Below, piece after piece: positions 16,876 to 26,045 of a DNA stretch of 64,000 bases. This DNA is from JBCCXZ01 sp965228005. Its GTDB lineage: Bacteria; Planctomycetota; Planctomycetia; Pirellulales; Lacipirellulaceae. Within the stretch, counting starts at the first letter, position 1. Every line of letters begins with the position of its first letter. The stretch is from positions 1,116,001 to 1,180,000 of the forward strand of contig CBDDGV010000004.1 of NCBI GenBank assembly GCA_965228005.1, given 5' to 3'. A model generated the notes under the pieces. The model searched no databases. It was given only the letters and a program-made list of their open reading frames with translations, and was not told the DNA's origin. Both the position numbers and the translations under genes were made by a program.

Positions 16876-17682
16876 TTACTGGTACTCGTGCTCAGGCCCC
16901 GGGAAGGCGCCCGACTCGACCTCGCCGCGGAACGCTTCGATCGCCTCGACGATCTTCGATCCGGTGTTGGCGTAGGACTTCACGAACTTTGGCAGGTAGC
17001 CGGTGTTGATGCCGAGCACGTCGTGCAACACGAGAACCTGCCCATCGCAATCGGGCCCGGCGCCGATGCCGATGGTGGGGATGCCCACTTCGCCGGTGAT
17101 CGTCTGGGCGATCTCTGAGGGGATACACTCGAGCACGATCGCAAACGCGCCCGCTTCGGCGGCCGAGCGGGCGTCGGAGAGCAGGGCCTCTTGGTCGCGT
17201 TGCACGCGGTAGCCCCCGATCTGGTGGACGTTCTGGGGCCGTAGCCCGCAGTGGGCCATCACCGGGATGCCGGCGGAGACGAGCGCGTGGATCGTGTCGG
17301 CCTGGTCGGCGCCGGCTTCTAGCTTCACGGCCTGGCAGCGGGTCTCTTTGAGGATCCGGCCGGCGTTCTCGATCGCCTTGTGTCTGCCCACGTGGTAGCT
17401 GGGGAACGGCATGTCGACGACTACGAGCGCCCGGTCGACTGCGCGGCCGACCATCTCGGCGTGGTAGATCATTTCGTCGAGCGTCACAGGCAGGGTGTTC
17501 TCGTGGCCCTGCACCACCATCGAGAGGCTGTCGCCCACCAGCACGGCGTCGACGCCGGCCTGATCGACCAGCCGCGCCATCGGGTAGTCGTAGGCCGTGA
17601 CGACCGAGGCCTTGCGGCCGCTCCCTTTGATCGCCGCAAAGCGGGGGACGGTCACGCGACGGGCTGGCGGCGGGGTGCTCAT
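16876..17682 (-). CDS. panB: 3-methyl-2-oxobutanoate hydroxymethyltransferase
   Basis: Ketopantoate hydroxymethyltransferase catalyses the first step of pantothenate and coenzyme A synthesis. It is a cytoplasmic TIM-barrel enzyme of about 268 aa here. Family motifs are VTAYDYPMARLVDQAG, DAVLVGDSLSMVVQGHENTLPVTL, GIPVMAHCGLRPQNV and PTIGIGAGPDCDGQVLVLHDVLG. The metal-binding aspartates of the first two are present. ATG at 17682 is preferred to the TTG three codons upstream. No panC or panD is in the window. Confidence 0.96.
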   Translation of the reverse strand: MSTPPPARRVTVPRFAAIKGSGRKASVVTAYDYPMARLVDQAGVDAVLVGDSLSMVVQGHENTLPVTLDEMIYHAEMVGRAVDRALVVVDMPFPSYHVGRHKAIENAGRILKETRCQAVKLEAGADQADTIHALVSAGIPVMAHCGLRPQNVHQIGGYRVQRDQEALLSDARSAAEAGAFAIVLECIPSEIAQTITGEVGIPTIGIGAGPDCDGQVLVLHDVLGINTGYLPKFVKSYANTGSKIVEAIEAFRGEVESGAFPGPEHEYQ

Positions 17683-17751
17683 GGCATTCAAGCTAGTCCA
17701 GCGGAGTTGGGGCAGTCAAACCACGGTAGGCAGCGTAGGGTGGGCAGGAGC

Positions 17752-18570
17752 TTAGGAGCAGACCACGATCCAGCCATTGGTCCGCAACGGGCCGAGCAGC
17801 CACGGCCAGCGGAGGCGGTGGCGCCGCTCGACATTCAGGGGGATGCGTTCCTCGATCCGGAACCCAGCCGACCGCAGGTCCGCCCGCAGTTCGGGCCAGC
17901 GGAACACGTGCAGGAACATGTTCGGCACGCCGCGGTAGGGGAACCAGCGGTCGCCGAGTTCGATGTCTTGCTGAGACATCGCCGCGCCGGCGTTCCGCAG
18001 CACCCACCAGGGCCCGCCGGGGTCGCGGAGGTTGAACCAGTAGTTGTGCACATGCAACACGAATCTCCCGCCGGGTCGGATGATGCGTCGCGCGTGGGCG
18101 AGCGCCTGCTGCCGGTTCGCCCGCCCGCGGATCATGCCGAGCGTGCTGAACAGGCAGACCGCGTGGTCGACCGACGCCGTACGGACACCGTCGAGCGTGA
18201 CCATGTTCGCCCGGACACAGCCGATCGGCAGCCCGTCGAGCTGGGCTTTCTCACGGACGATGCGGAGCATCGGCAGCGAGAGGTCGACCGCAAGGCCACG
18301 GTGCCCGTCTTTGCAGAGCGCCACCAGGGCCCTGCCGGTTCCGCAGCCGAGGTCGGCGACCACTCCGACGCGTTCGGCAAGCCTGCTGCGGATCACCTCC
18401 TCGTCGAACTCGAACAGGCTGTTGAAGGCGAAGTACTCGTCGTAGTCGTCGGCCACGAGGGGTGATTGTGCGTAGTCCCACAATCCGGGGGGGACGCCCT
18501 CAGGCAGCCGCCAGGAGGGGCGTGCCTTGCGGGCGGGTCCGGCGGCGGGCTGCGTGTCTGTTTGCTGCAC
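17752..18570 (-). CDS. class I SAM-dependent methyltransferase
   Basis: This protein of about 272 aa has a Rossmann-type methyltransferase fold: motif I VVADLGCGTGRALVAL, an acidic residue after the second strand (LAVDLSLPML), and post-motif stretches SVDHAVCLFSTLGMIRG and RIIRPGGRFVLHVHNYWF. The last feature resembles ubiE/Methyltransf_11 type enzymes acting on small molecules. The substrate is not deducible. The frame stays open further upstream; GTG at 18570 is chosen because the stretch before it looks like low-complexity read-through, but no strong ribosome binding site marks it. Confidence 0.82.
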   Translation of the reverse strand: MQQTDTQPAAGPARKARPSWRLPEGVPPGLWDYAQSPLVADDYDEYFAFNSLFEFDEEVIRSRLAERVGVVADLGCGTGRALVALCKDGHRGLAVDLSLPMLRIVREKAQLDGLPIGCVRANMVTLDGVRTASVDHAVCLFSTLGMIRGRANRQQALAHARRIIRPGGRFVLHVHNYWFNLRDPGGPWWVLRNAGAAMSQQDIELGDRWFPYRGVPNMFLHVFRWPELRADLRSAGFRIEERIPLNVERRHRLRWPWLLGPLRTNGWIVVCS

Positions 18571-18813
18571 GGTGCTGATGGAAGACGCGTATGCCGCCTG
18601 AGCAGCAGGAGAGACCGTTTCTGAACGACCGCGTGAGCAGGCCGCCGCTTGAGGGTCGCGGATGGCCGCAGTATACTGCCGGGCCCGGATCAACTTAGCA
18701 GAGCCCGCCGGTTGGTTCGCACCCCCCGTCGGGCTTGAGACATACCACGCTGCCCTTCCTTGGGCCGCCCAAGTTTGGGCCGTCCCCCGCATCCCGTTCT
18801 AGGAGTTAGTACA

Positions 18814-19833
18814 GTGCCCATTCGCGTCGCCATCAATGGTTTCGGTCGGATCGGTCGCCTCACGTTCCGCATCATGCAGGAGCGTTCGAGCGAGTTCGAG
18901 GTCGTCGGCATCAACGACCTCACCGACAACAGCATGTTGGCCCACCTGTTGAAGTACGACAGCACCCACGGCCGGTTCCCGGGCGAGGTGAGCTACGACG
19001 ACAACAGCGTGATTGTCGACGGCAAGGCGATCAAGGCGACCGCCGAACGGAACCCCGCCGAGTGCCCGTGGGGCGACCTGGGCGTCGACGTGGTGGTCGA
19101 GAGCACGGGCGTGTTCACCAACCGCGCCGGCGACGGGAAGCCGGGCTACGACACGCACATCGACGCGGGCGCCAAGAAGGTGGTGCTGAGCGCCCCCGCG
19201 AAGCAGGAGCCGGACCTGACCTGCGTGCTGGGCGTGAACGACGACAAGCTGACCGCCGACATGAAGTGCATCTCCAACGCGAGCTGCACCACGAACTGCC
19301 TGGCGCCGGTGGCGAAGGTGCTGCACAGCGAATTCGGGATCGAGAAGGGTCTGATGACCACGATCCACGCCTACACGAACGACCAGAACACGCAGGACCA
19401 GCCGCACAAGGACCCGTACCGTGCCCGGGCCGCGGCGATGAACATCATCCCCACGTCGACGGGCGCCGCGAAGGCGGTTGGGTTGGTGATCCCCGAGTTG
19501 CAGGGCAAGCTGACCGGCATCGCCATGCGGGTGCCGGTGGTGACCGGTTCGGTAGTCGACCTGACCGTGAACCTCGCCAAGTCCGCCGGTCCTGACTCGG
19601 TGAACGACGCGATCAAGGCGGCCGCCGAAGGGCCGCTCAAGGGCATCCTCAAGTACACCGAGGACCCGATCGTCTCGTCCGACATCATCGGCGACCCGCA
19701 CAGCTCGATCTTCGCCGCGCCGTTCACGCAGACCATCGGCGACAACATGCTGAAGGTCGTGAGCTGGTACGACAACGAGTGGGGCTACAGCAGCCGTACC
19801 GCGGACCTGATCTCGAAGATCGCCTCGCTCTAA
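18814..19833 (+). CDS. gap: type I glyceraldehyde-3-phosphate dehydrogenase
   Basis: This 339-aa NAD-dependent glycolytic GAPDH has the Rossmann start VAINGFGRIGRLTFR, the active-site SNASCTTNCLAP with catalytic C158, H185 in TTIHAYTNDQ, and the C-terminal WYDNEWGYSSR. Aspartate in GINDLTD after the second strand points to NAD preference. The start is GTG at 18814, with AGGAG at 18801-18805, 8 nt upstream. It is a single gene, with its promoter in the 240 bp shared with the divergent methyltransferase. It converges on the lipoprotein gene 28 bp downstream. Confidence 0.97.
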   Translation: MPIRVAINGFGRIGRLTFRIMQERSSEFEVVGINDLTDNSMLAHLLKYDSTHGRFPGEVSYDDNSVIVDGKAIKATAERNPAECPWGDLGVDVVVESTGVFTNRAGDGKPGYDTHIDAGAKKVVLSAPAKQEPDLTCVLGVNDDKLTADMKCISNASCTTNCLAPVAKVLHSEFGIEKGLMTTIHAYTNDQNTQDQPHKDPYRARAAAMNIIPTSTGAAKAVGLVIPELQGKLTGIAMRVPVVTGSVVDLTVNLAKSAGPDSVNDAIKAAAEGPLKGILKYTEDPIVSSDIIGDPHSSIFAAPFTQTIGDNMLKVVSWYDNEWGYSSRTADLISKIASL

Positions 19834-19861
19834 GCGAAGCGGTGCTGAGCGTTATCGCAGG

Positions 19862-21208
19862 CTACCGATAAGGCGACCACTCCGGCGCCTTTTTCGGCTG
19901 CGTGCTGACCTTCCAGGTGGGGATAGTTTTCTCCGCGCTGGTGGTCTGCACTCGCCGGTCGGCCTTGGCCTGCTTCCACCCGCCGCTCTTGGGGCCGGCC
20001 TGGATCGCGGCGATCGCACGCTTCACCGGCGGCGGCTGCTTGGCCTTCTCCGAGGTCCGCCAGCCGTCGCTGGCGGGCCTGCGGGCGGCCTTCTCGTTGA
20101 TCGGCTCGGTCAGGATGCGGACCTCGGCGGAGCCGGTCTGCTTCGAGGAAGGCTGCTCATCCGTCTCATTATCGTCCGAGGCGATCCTGAGTTCGTTGAG
20201 ACCCGACTCAGGCTTTGGCAGGCGACTGGGCTCGGCAGCGGAGTCGACCGACGCGAGCTTCATCGGCTGGAACTTGCGCCGCGTGAGGAGCTTGCGACCG
20301 TCCCGGGTCGTGTAGCGGGCCCAGAGCTCAAGCTCCGCCTCGGGGAGCTCGACGCCCTCCAGCGGCAGCTCCAGGTGGAAGCCGCTGCCCAGGGCTGTGG
20401 CTTGCCAGGCTTCGGTGGACTCTTCGGGGGTGAAGTCCCACTGGTGCAGCTTCTTCGGTTTGCCGCCCGCAGTATCGAGCACCAGCAAGGAGACGCGTCC
20501 CGATTCTTCGACGATGGATTGTTCGGCGTCCTTCAACTCGATGACCGTCAGCAGGCTCTCGACCGGTTGTTCGCCGAAGAGTTGGTTGATCTCGATCGCG
20601 TCGGTCGTGCTCGTAAGTTCCTCTTCCGCCGAGGCGAGTTCTACGGCGTCCTCTGGCTCCGCTGCGGGTTCTGCCGTTTGCTCGGCTTCGGGGTCGCCGG
20701 CGAAACCAGTCGGGTCGGGGATCACCGTCCCGACCGCTGAGCTGCGCTCGCGTCGTAGCCGGGGAGTGCTGGACGTCGGACCGCCGATTTCGAGGTCGGG
20801 GATGTCGATGTCCTCTGGAGCTACCGGTTCATCCACTGCCGGGCGGCGTGACCTGGGTTGGAGCGGGATCACGCCCGTATCGTCCGGCTCGTCGGCGATC
20901 TCTGGCCCATCGTCCAGCGGCGGCTCATCGGCAATCTCCGGCCCCGCGGAGGAGTCGATCGGCTTGGAGACGACCCCGCTGTGCATGCGCATGCCGCGGA
21001 GCTTCTCGGAGTACTCCAGGATGTAGTCTTCCAGCTCGTAGATGTAGTCTTCCTGGGCCCGCAGCTCGCGTTCGAGGATGTCGATCTGGTTGTCGCGCGC
21101 CGTGCGGCACCCGGCCGTGACGGCGGTCGCCAGCAGTGTGCTGATCAGCCACGCACTCAAGAGTGCTGTGCTTGTTTTGCGGTCGTTGCTCGGGTGCGTA
21201 GCAGGCAT
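19862..21208 (-). CDS. lipoprotein with N-terminal coiled coil, function unknown
   Basis: This 448-aa protein has a lipoprotein signal ending in AVTAGC (lipidated C34). A short coiled coil follows (about residues 40-72: ILERELRAQEDYIYELEDYI), then a disordered acidic region with two PEIADEP repeats. A beta-rich domain lies at about 215-315 (SLLTVIELKDAEQ to RRKFQPMKL), and a basic lysine/proline-rich tail ends the protein. It would be anchored to the outer membrane facing the periplasm. No enzymatic motif is seen. Gene context (gap on one side, clpP on the other) gives no functional hint. Confidence 0.85.
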   Translation of the reverse strand: MPATHPSNDRKTSTALLSAWLISTLLATAVTAGCRTARDNQIDILERELRAQEDYIYELEDYILEYSEKLRGMRMHSGVVSKPIDSSAGPEIADEPPLDDGPEIADEPDDTGVIPLQPRSRRPAVDEPVAPEDIDIPDLEIGGPTSSTPRLRRERSSAVGTVIPDPTGFAGDPEAEQTAEPAAEPEDAVELASAEEELTSTTDAIEINQLFGEQPVESLLTVIELKDAEQSIVEESGRVSLLVLDTAGGKPKKLHQWDFTPEESTEAWQATALGSGFHLELPLEGVELPEAELELWARYTTRDGRKLLTRRKFQPMKLASVDSAAEPSRLPKPESGLNELRIASDDNETDEQPSSKQTGSAEVRILTEPINEKAARRPASDGWRTSEKAKQPPPVKRAIAAIQAGPKSGGWKQAKADRRVQTTSAEKTIPTWKVSTQPKKAPEWSPYR

Positions 21209-21440
21209 GAACGGGCGTCCCGGTCAGGCGGTTTCCTGTAGAATTCCATCGGGCGCACCGACCGCGGAGCGGGCGGCGGCCGATGTTGGCCTGGCGTTTA
21301 TCGACAGTGACAAGCGGCGCGCGGCAAAACACTGCGCGCGGGCGCCGACGGCGGCGCCGGGCGGGAGAAATAGGGGATGCGCCGGGCCGGGTCAACGGCG
21401 ATCGACGCACCTGGCGGCCGGCACGCGGAAGACAGGCGTG

Positions 21441-22028
21441 CTAGCTCTCCATGCTGGAGACGACCTTGTCGATGATCCGGTACTCGAGGGCCTCGCCGGC
21501 TGACATGAACTTGTCGCGGTCGGTGTCCTGCTCGATCTGCTCGAGCGACTGCCCCGTGTGCTGCAGCAGGATCTTGTTGAGCTTGTCCTTGGTTTTCTTG
21601 TACTCGGTGGCGTGGATCATGATGTCTTCGGCCGTGCCCTCCATGCCCGCGGAGGGCTGGTGGATCATGATCCGCGCGTTCGGCAGTGCGTGCCGCTTGC
21701 CGGCGTGGCCGGCTGCTAGCAGCAGGGCGCCCATCGAGGCGGCCTGGCCGAGGCAGTAGGTCGCGACGTCGCAGGTGACGAACTGCATGGTGTCGTAGAT
21801 CGCCATGCCGGCGGTGACGCTCCCGCCGGGGGAGTTGATGTAGAAGTGGATGTCTGCCTTCGGGTCGTCGGACTGGAGGAACAGCATCTGGGCGACGATG
21901 CTGTTGGCGACCTCGTCGTTGACGCCCGAGCCCATCAGGACGATGCGGTCCTTGAGCAGGCGGCTGTAGATGTCCATGGCCCGCTCTTCGCGGCCGGACT
22001 TCTCGATGACGTATGGGATAAGCGGCAT
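21441..22028 (-). CDS. clpP: ATP-dependent Clp protease proteolytic subunit (first copy, canonical)
   Basis: This 195-aa serine peptidase of the ClpP ring works with ClpX or ClpA in the cytoplasm. The catalytic triad is S98 (GQAASMGA), H123 (MIHQP) and D172 (DTDRDKF). Length and sequence match canonical ClpP. It lies 117 bp downstream of the second clpP and in the same direction as tig; the order tig-clpP-clpP suggests a protein quality-control operon. No clpX is downstream in the window; the next gene is the lipoprotein. Confidence 0.96.
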   Translation of the reverse strand: MPLIPYVIEKSGREERAMDIYSRLLKDRIVLMGSGVNDEVANSIVAQMLFLQSDDPKADIHFYINSPGGSVTAGMAIYDTMQFVTCDVATYCLGQAASMGALLLAAGHAGKRHALPNARIMIHQPSAGMEGTAEDIMIHATEYKKTKDKLNKILLQHTGQSLEQIEQDTDRDKFMSAGEALEYRIIDKVVSSMES

Positions 22029-22145
22029 AGTGGGCGAGCTCGGTTTGAGTCCGTTCTTGTTGGTTTGGTATAGCGGTCCGTTGTCAGTGGCGGGCAGCAG
22101 CCGTGCGTCGTCACAAAGGACAACGGACCACTGACCACGGACGGA

Positions 22146-22823
22146 TCACTCGTCTTCGTCTTCCTCGCTGCCGGGCGGCTTGATCAGGATGTCGTCCACC
22201 AGGCCGAAGTCGACCGACTCTTGGGCGGTGAGGTAGTGGTCGCGGTCGCACGCGTTGTGGATGTCCTCAACGCTCTTGCCGCAGTGCTCGGCGAGGATCT
22301 GGTTGAGGGTCTCGCGGGTACGGATGATCTCGTTGGCCTGGATCTCGATGTCGGAGACCTGCCCGCCGACGCCGCCGTGGGGCTGGTGGATCATCACCTT
22401 GGAGTGCTTGAGGGCGAAGCGTTTGCCCTTCTCGCCGCCGGCCAGGAGGACGGCCCCGCCGCTGGCGGCCAGGCCGACGCAGTAGGTCGAAACCGGCGGG
22501 GAGATCATCTGCATCGTGTCGTAGATGGCGAGCGTCGCGGTGACGCTGCCGCCGGGGGAGTTGATGTAGAAGTGGATGTCCTTGCGGCGGTTCTCGCTCT
22601 GCAGGTACAGCAGCTTCATCACCAGCTCGTTGGCGTTGCCGTCGTAGATCTCCCCCTGGAGGAAGATCACGCGGTTCTCCAGCAGCAGGTCGCCGAGCGT
22701 CATCTGACGCTGGCGTTGGTAGTCGCGCATCGCGGAGGCGGCGCGCGGCTCGGCCGCACTGGCAAAGGGCGTCGATGCGTGCTGCATCGACAAAGACCGC
22801 GCGAACGCGTCGTCGTGGCTCAT
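22146..22823 (-). CDS. clpP: ClpP-family protease subunit (second copy, N-terminally extended)
   Basis: This 225-aa protein is a ClpP paralogue with an intact triad S121 (GLAASGGA), H146 (MIHQP) and D195 (CDRDHYL). The residue after the catalytic serine is glycine instead of the usual methionine. It has about 35 extra residues at the N-terminus, rich in alanine and serine, and an acidic tail (EEDEDE). ATG at 22823 is chosen because GGAG lies 11 nt upstream; in-frame TTG (22874) and GTG starts further upstream are possible. Two different ClpP subunits suggest a mixed ring, as known from several phyla. It follows tig by about 180 bp. Confidence 0.93.
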   Translation of the reverse strand: MSHDDAFARSLSMQHASTPFASAAEPRAASAMRDYQRQRQMTLGDLLLENRVIFLQGEIYDGNANELVMKLLYLQSENRRKDIHFYINSPGGSVTATLAIYDTMQMISPPVSTYCVGLAASGGAVLLAGGEKGKRFALKHSKVMIHQPHGGVGGQVSDIEIQANEIIRTRETLNQILAEHCGKSVEDIHNACDRDHYLTAQESVDFGLVDDILIKPPGSEEDEDE

Positions 22824-23000
22824 CAGATTGCGTGCTCCGGTGTCTTCCTGAACAGTCACGGCATTATTAGGCAAGCGCCCGGGAGAGGAAACCCGAGCTT
22901 GCCCCGCCTCCGTGCGGCGTGGTGGGAGTAACGTCAGTCAAGCGAACGTGCCGAGTCGGGACGCTAGCTCGGGTCGGACGTCGAGCCTTCTCTAGAGAGC

Positions 23001-24473
23001 TCAGTCGTCGCCTTCCGCTTCCTCTGCGGTTTTCGATTCAGTCGCCTCGGGGATCTCGGCGTCGCCGCGGCCGCCGGCCACGGCCCAGTCGATGGCCTCG
23101 ACGGTCACCTTCTCGGGCTCGAACGGTTCGTCCTTGAACTTGGCCTCGGCCTGGACACGTTCCAGAACTTTGCGCTCTAGGATCTGGTTCTGCAGCACAT
23201 CCATCAGGCCGCGCTTCTCGATTTGGGCCCGGACGCGACGCGGGGAGTCGCCGCTCTGCATCGCGATGAGCATGATCTCACGCTCGAAATCGCCCTCTTC
23301 GGCCTCGATCGACTCTTCTTCGGCGATCCGCTCAAGGATAAAGTGCTCTTTCAGAGCCGACGCGGTGGACTGGGCGCTGTTCTGGCGGAGCTCGTTCTCC
23401 CGGGCCCGGATTTGGGCCTCGGAGAAGCCCGAGCGACGCAGCTCCATGACGGCCCGCTCGAGCTCGCGGACGCTCTGACGCTTCAGCAGGCCGGGCGGCA
23501 GCTCCCAGTCGGCTGACTCAGTGAGCTTCGCGGTGATCTGCTGCCGTGCGTTCTGCTGCTGACGGTACTCGAGCTGACGGGTGAGGTCCGCCTTGACGGC
23601 TTCGCGGAGCTTCTCCTCCGACTCGAATCCGCCGATCTCGCCGAGGAAGTCCTCCGTAAGCTCGGGGAGCTTGAGCTTCTTCACCTCGAGGACGTCGAAC
23701 TTCACGTCGGCCTCTTGGCCCCGCAACTCTTCGTTGGACGCTTGCGAGGAGACAGTGACCTTGGCCTCGCGGGCGTCGCCGGCCTTCGCGCCGGACATGA
23801 GCTCGGCGAAGCCTTCGAGCGTGCCGTCGCTGAAGCTCAGGTTGGGTCGCACGCGGATCACCCGCTCCTCTTCACTGTTGAGCTGCTTGCCGTCGTGGGT
23901 CGACACGAGGTTCACGGAGACGTAGTCGCCCTCGTCTGCCGCGCCGTCGTGGGGGCTGAGCTGTCCGTAGCGGGAGAGCATCTGTTCGAGCTGTTGGTCG
24001 ACGTCGTCGTCGGTGAAGTCGCGCACCGGGCGGGTGACTTCGAGCCCGCGCCACTCGGGCAGGTCGAACTCGGGGCGGACCTCGATGCTGAACTCGAAGG
24101 TCATCGGCCCGTCGTCGGGCAGCTCGACCGCGTCGAGGTCGATCTCGGGCTCGCTGATCGCTGTGAAGGACTGTTCCTCGCTGATCTGGCCGAGGCTGTC
24201 CATCAGCAGCGAGCCCTTGATCTGCTCGCCGATTTCCTTTTTGAAACGGTTCTCGACGAGTTTGCGTGGCGCCCGGCCGGCGCGGAAGCCCGGCACCTCG
24301 GCCTTGGGCATCAGCTCGCTGTAGGCGTCGTCCAGGTACCGCTCGATGTCCTCGCGGGCGATCGTGACCGTCACGTGCCGCTCGCAGGCGCTGGGGCTGT
24401 CGACTTCGACCTCCAGGTTGAGGTCGAGGTTCTCTTCTTGAGCGGTTGCTGTATCGAGTTCTTCCGCTGCCAT
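23001..24473 (-). CDS. tig: trigger factor (ribosome-associated chaperone and PPIase)
   Basis: This 490-aa protein has the ribosome-binding signature PGFRAGRAPRKLVENRF (from G62), a central FKBP-type domain (about residues 170-255, GDYVSVNLV to VLEVKKLKLPEL), and a C-terminal helical chaperone domain (about 270-455). The final 35 residues are an acidic tail (EIPEATESKTAEEAEGDD). The start ATG at 24473 has AGGAAG just upstream. It is longer than the E. coli protein (432 aa), mainly through the N-terminal 25 residues and the tail. It heads the tig-clpP-clpP cluster. Confidence 0.95.
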   Translation of the reverse strand: MAAEELDTATAQEENLDLNLEVEVDSPSACERHVTVTIAREDIERYLDDAYSELMPKAEVPGFRAGRAPRKLVENRFKKEIGEQIKGSLLMDSLGQISEEQSFTAISEPEIDLDAVELPDDGPMTFEFSIEVRPEFDLPEWRGLEVTRPVRDFTDDDVDQQLEQMLSRYGQLSPHDGAADEGDYVSVNLVSTHDGKQLNSEEERVIRVRPNLSFSDGTLEGFAELMSGAKAGDAREAKVTVSSQASNEELRGQEADVKFDVLEVKKLKLPELTEDFLGEIGGFESEEKLREAVKADLTRQLEYRQQQNARQQITAKLTESADWELPPGLLKRQSVRELERAVMELRRSGFSEAQIRARENELRQNSAQSTASALKEHFILERIAEEESIEAEEGDFEREIMLIAMQSGDSPRRVRAQIEKRGLMDVLQNQILERKVLERVQAEAKFKDEPFEPEKVTVEAIDWAVAGGRGDAEIPEATESKTAEEAEGDD

Positions 24474-24711
24474 GGAACTTCCTGTCTTGCAAACGAGTGC
24501 GTCTGCCGAGGCTCGCGCGATGTTCTGGGAACAAAAACGGCTCGTGTTCTCTGCCGCGGCGGGGCCGGGCACCGAAACACGAGCCTGAATTACGAGACTG
24601 AACGGCGTGGGCGGGCGTATTGGGCCCGCGGTTTACCCCCCGTTTGGGCAAAAACACCAAGCCGCGGCAAGATTCTCAACGGCTTGGGACTCCGCCTGAC
24701 GGGACTCTAAG

Positions 24712-24784
24712 AGCGGGTGATCGGATTCGAACCGACGACAACAACGTTGGCAACGTTGTGCTCTACCAACTGAGCTACACCCGC
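24712..24784 (-). tRNA. tRNA-Gly (anticodon GCC)
   Basis: The minus strand folds into a complete 73-nt cloverleaf. The acceptor stem is GCGGGTG/CACCCGC, the D arm GCTC/GAGC, the anticodon stem CAACG/CGTTG around the loop TTGCCAA (anticodon GCC), and the T arm GTCGG-TTCGAAT-CCGAT. The discriminator base is T, and CCA is not encoded. It lies about 240 bp upstream of tig on the same strand. Confidence 0.97.
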
Positions 24785-24994
24785 AATCGCTGTATCGACC
24801 GAGGTAAGCGCCGGGAGCCCGCGTTTTGCGGAGGCCCGCTAACCCTAGCGATCCCCGGATTATAGGTTGCCTGGGCGGTGTTGCAAGGCCTCCGGCGGCC
24901 GCGGCCCGGGGGCTATCCGGGGCTGGTTGAGCCGATACTCTGGCGGCGGGCGTTCGTTGGAAAGAACGCCAGCAGTTGCCGAAGGAGGTCTCGC

Positions 24995-25321
24995 GTGCTG
25001 CTCTTCAAGAAGAAGTTTCTGCCGGCCATCCGCGCCGGTGAGAAGACCCAGACGGTTCGTCTGTGGAAGCATCGGATGATGCGCTCCGGGCAACGGAGTT
25101 ACATCCCCGGCGCCGGTTACGTGCGTGTCGAGAGCGTCGACTCGGTAAGCTTGGACGAACTGACCGACGCCGACGCCCAACCGGACGGTTTCGAGACTGC
25201 GGACTTGCTGCGGGCGGAACTCGACACGATCTACGGCGATAAACTCAGGGCCGGCTATCAGGCCTACCGTGTACGGTTCCGGCTGCTCGAAAACGGCACG
25301 GACGCGGGGCTCAGTAGCTGA
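24995..25321 (+). CDS. ASCH-domain protein
   Basis: This 108-aa protein has the ASCH/PUA-like pattern: LLFKKKFLPAIRAGEKTQTVRLW at the N-terminus (the K-x2-G-x-K-T-x-T-x-R motif), then IPGAGYVRVESVDSVSLDELTDADA. ASCH proteins are small RNA- or nucleoside-binding beta-barrels; some hydrolyse N4-acetylcytidine. The GTG at 24995 is chosen because GAAGGAGGT (24981-24989) sits just upstream. The 3' end overlaps the convergent membrane-protein gene by 11 bp. Substrate unknown. Confidence 0.85.
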   Translation: MLLFKKKFLPAIRAGEKTQTVRLWKHRMMRSGQRSYIPGAGYVRVESVDSVSLDELTDADAQPDGFETADLLRAELDTIYGDKLRAGYQAYRVRFRLLENGTDAGLSS

Positions 25322-25967
25322 GCACCTCGCGGACGGCTTGGGCGACTCGGACCGGGTCGGAAAGCAGGTGGGCCGTGCAGAGGGCCATCAACGCCAAGGC
25401 CACGAGCGAGATGCCGAGCGCTCGAGGGTTCCGTTCGACTTGGAGCGATTGGAGCCGTTCATTCAGTTCCCCGCCCAGCCGACGCCAACCGCCGAGTTCC
25501 TGACCGGGGCCGCTCGAGATGAGCGAGACGTTCCGCATGAACTCGGACTGCTCGACGTGCAGGAGCACGCCGACTTTCGGCAGGGCCAGGCTGTCGCCCG
25601 CCCAACGCGCTTCGCTGTCGATGCTGCGGGCGGCCTCGGAGAGGATCGGGCGCAACTCAGAGTCGCTGATGTTGTAGATCACCAGCCGCGGCCGAGCGAT
25701 CAGCACCGCAAGCCACACCCACAGCCAGTAGAACACCAGCAGGAATAACCACACGTAGCTGCCGAACTCCGCCGATGCGGCCTGCGGGCGGAACAACTCG
25801 ATCGGCCCCACCAGTACCAGCCCCGACAGGGCGGCGCCCAGGGCGGCGAGGTCGCAGCCTCCGGTGGTGATGAACGGCTTCCGCCGCGCGTTCAGCAGTG
25901 CGATCAGCAGGCAGTACGCCGCCAGTGGCACGAACGCGACGGCAAGGCGGAATGGGTCGGGGAGCAT
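25311..25967 (-). CDS. membrane protein of unknown function
   Basis: This 218-aa protein has three N-terminal hydrophobic segments (about residues 7-25, 38-58 and 70-90) and one near the C-terminus (about 184-201). Between them is a cytoplasmic or periplasmic domain of about 90 residues (RPRLVIYNISDSELRPILSEAAR onward). No family is recognised. It is the last of three minus-strand genes (M28 peptidase, 135-aa membrane protein, this gene) that are close together and may be cotranscribed. Confidence 0.8.
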   Translation of the reverse strand: MLPDPFRLAVAFVPLAAYCLLIALLNARRKPFITTGGCDLAALGAALSGLVLVGPIELFRPQAASAEFGSYVWLFLLVFYWLWVWLAVLIARPRLVIYNISDSELRPILSEAARSIDSEARWAGDSLALPKVGVLLHVEQSEFMRNVSLISSGPGQELGGWRRLGGELNERLQSLQVERNPRALGISLVALALMALCTAHLLSDPVRVAQAVREVLSY

Positions 25968-26045
25968 TAGTATCCCGCGGTTGGATGGACGGGGGGAGGA
26001 AGCCCCCTCTGCCGTTATGTTATCCGCACCGGAAGCCGGTGACGA

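Noticed and set aside
17380..18465. Plus-strand frame of 361 codons opposite panB and the methyltransferase
   Set aside because: It spans two recognisable minus-strand genes; composition is typical of antisense shadow.
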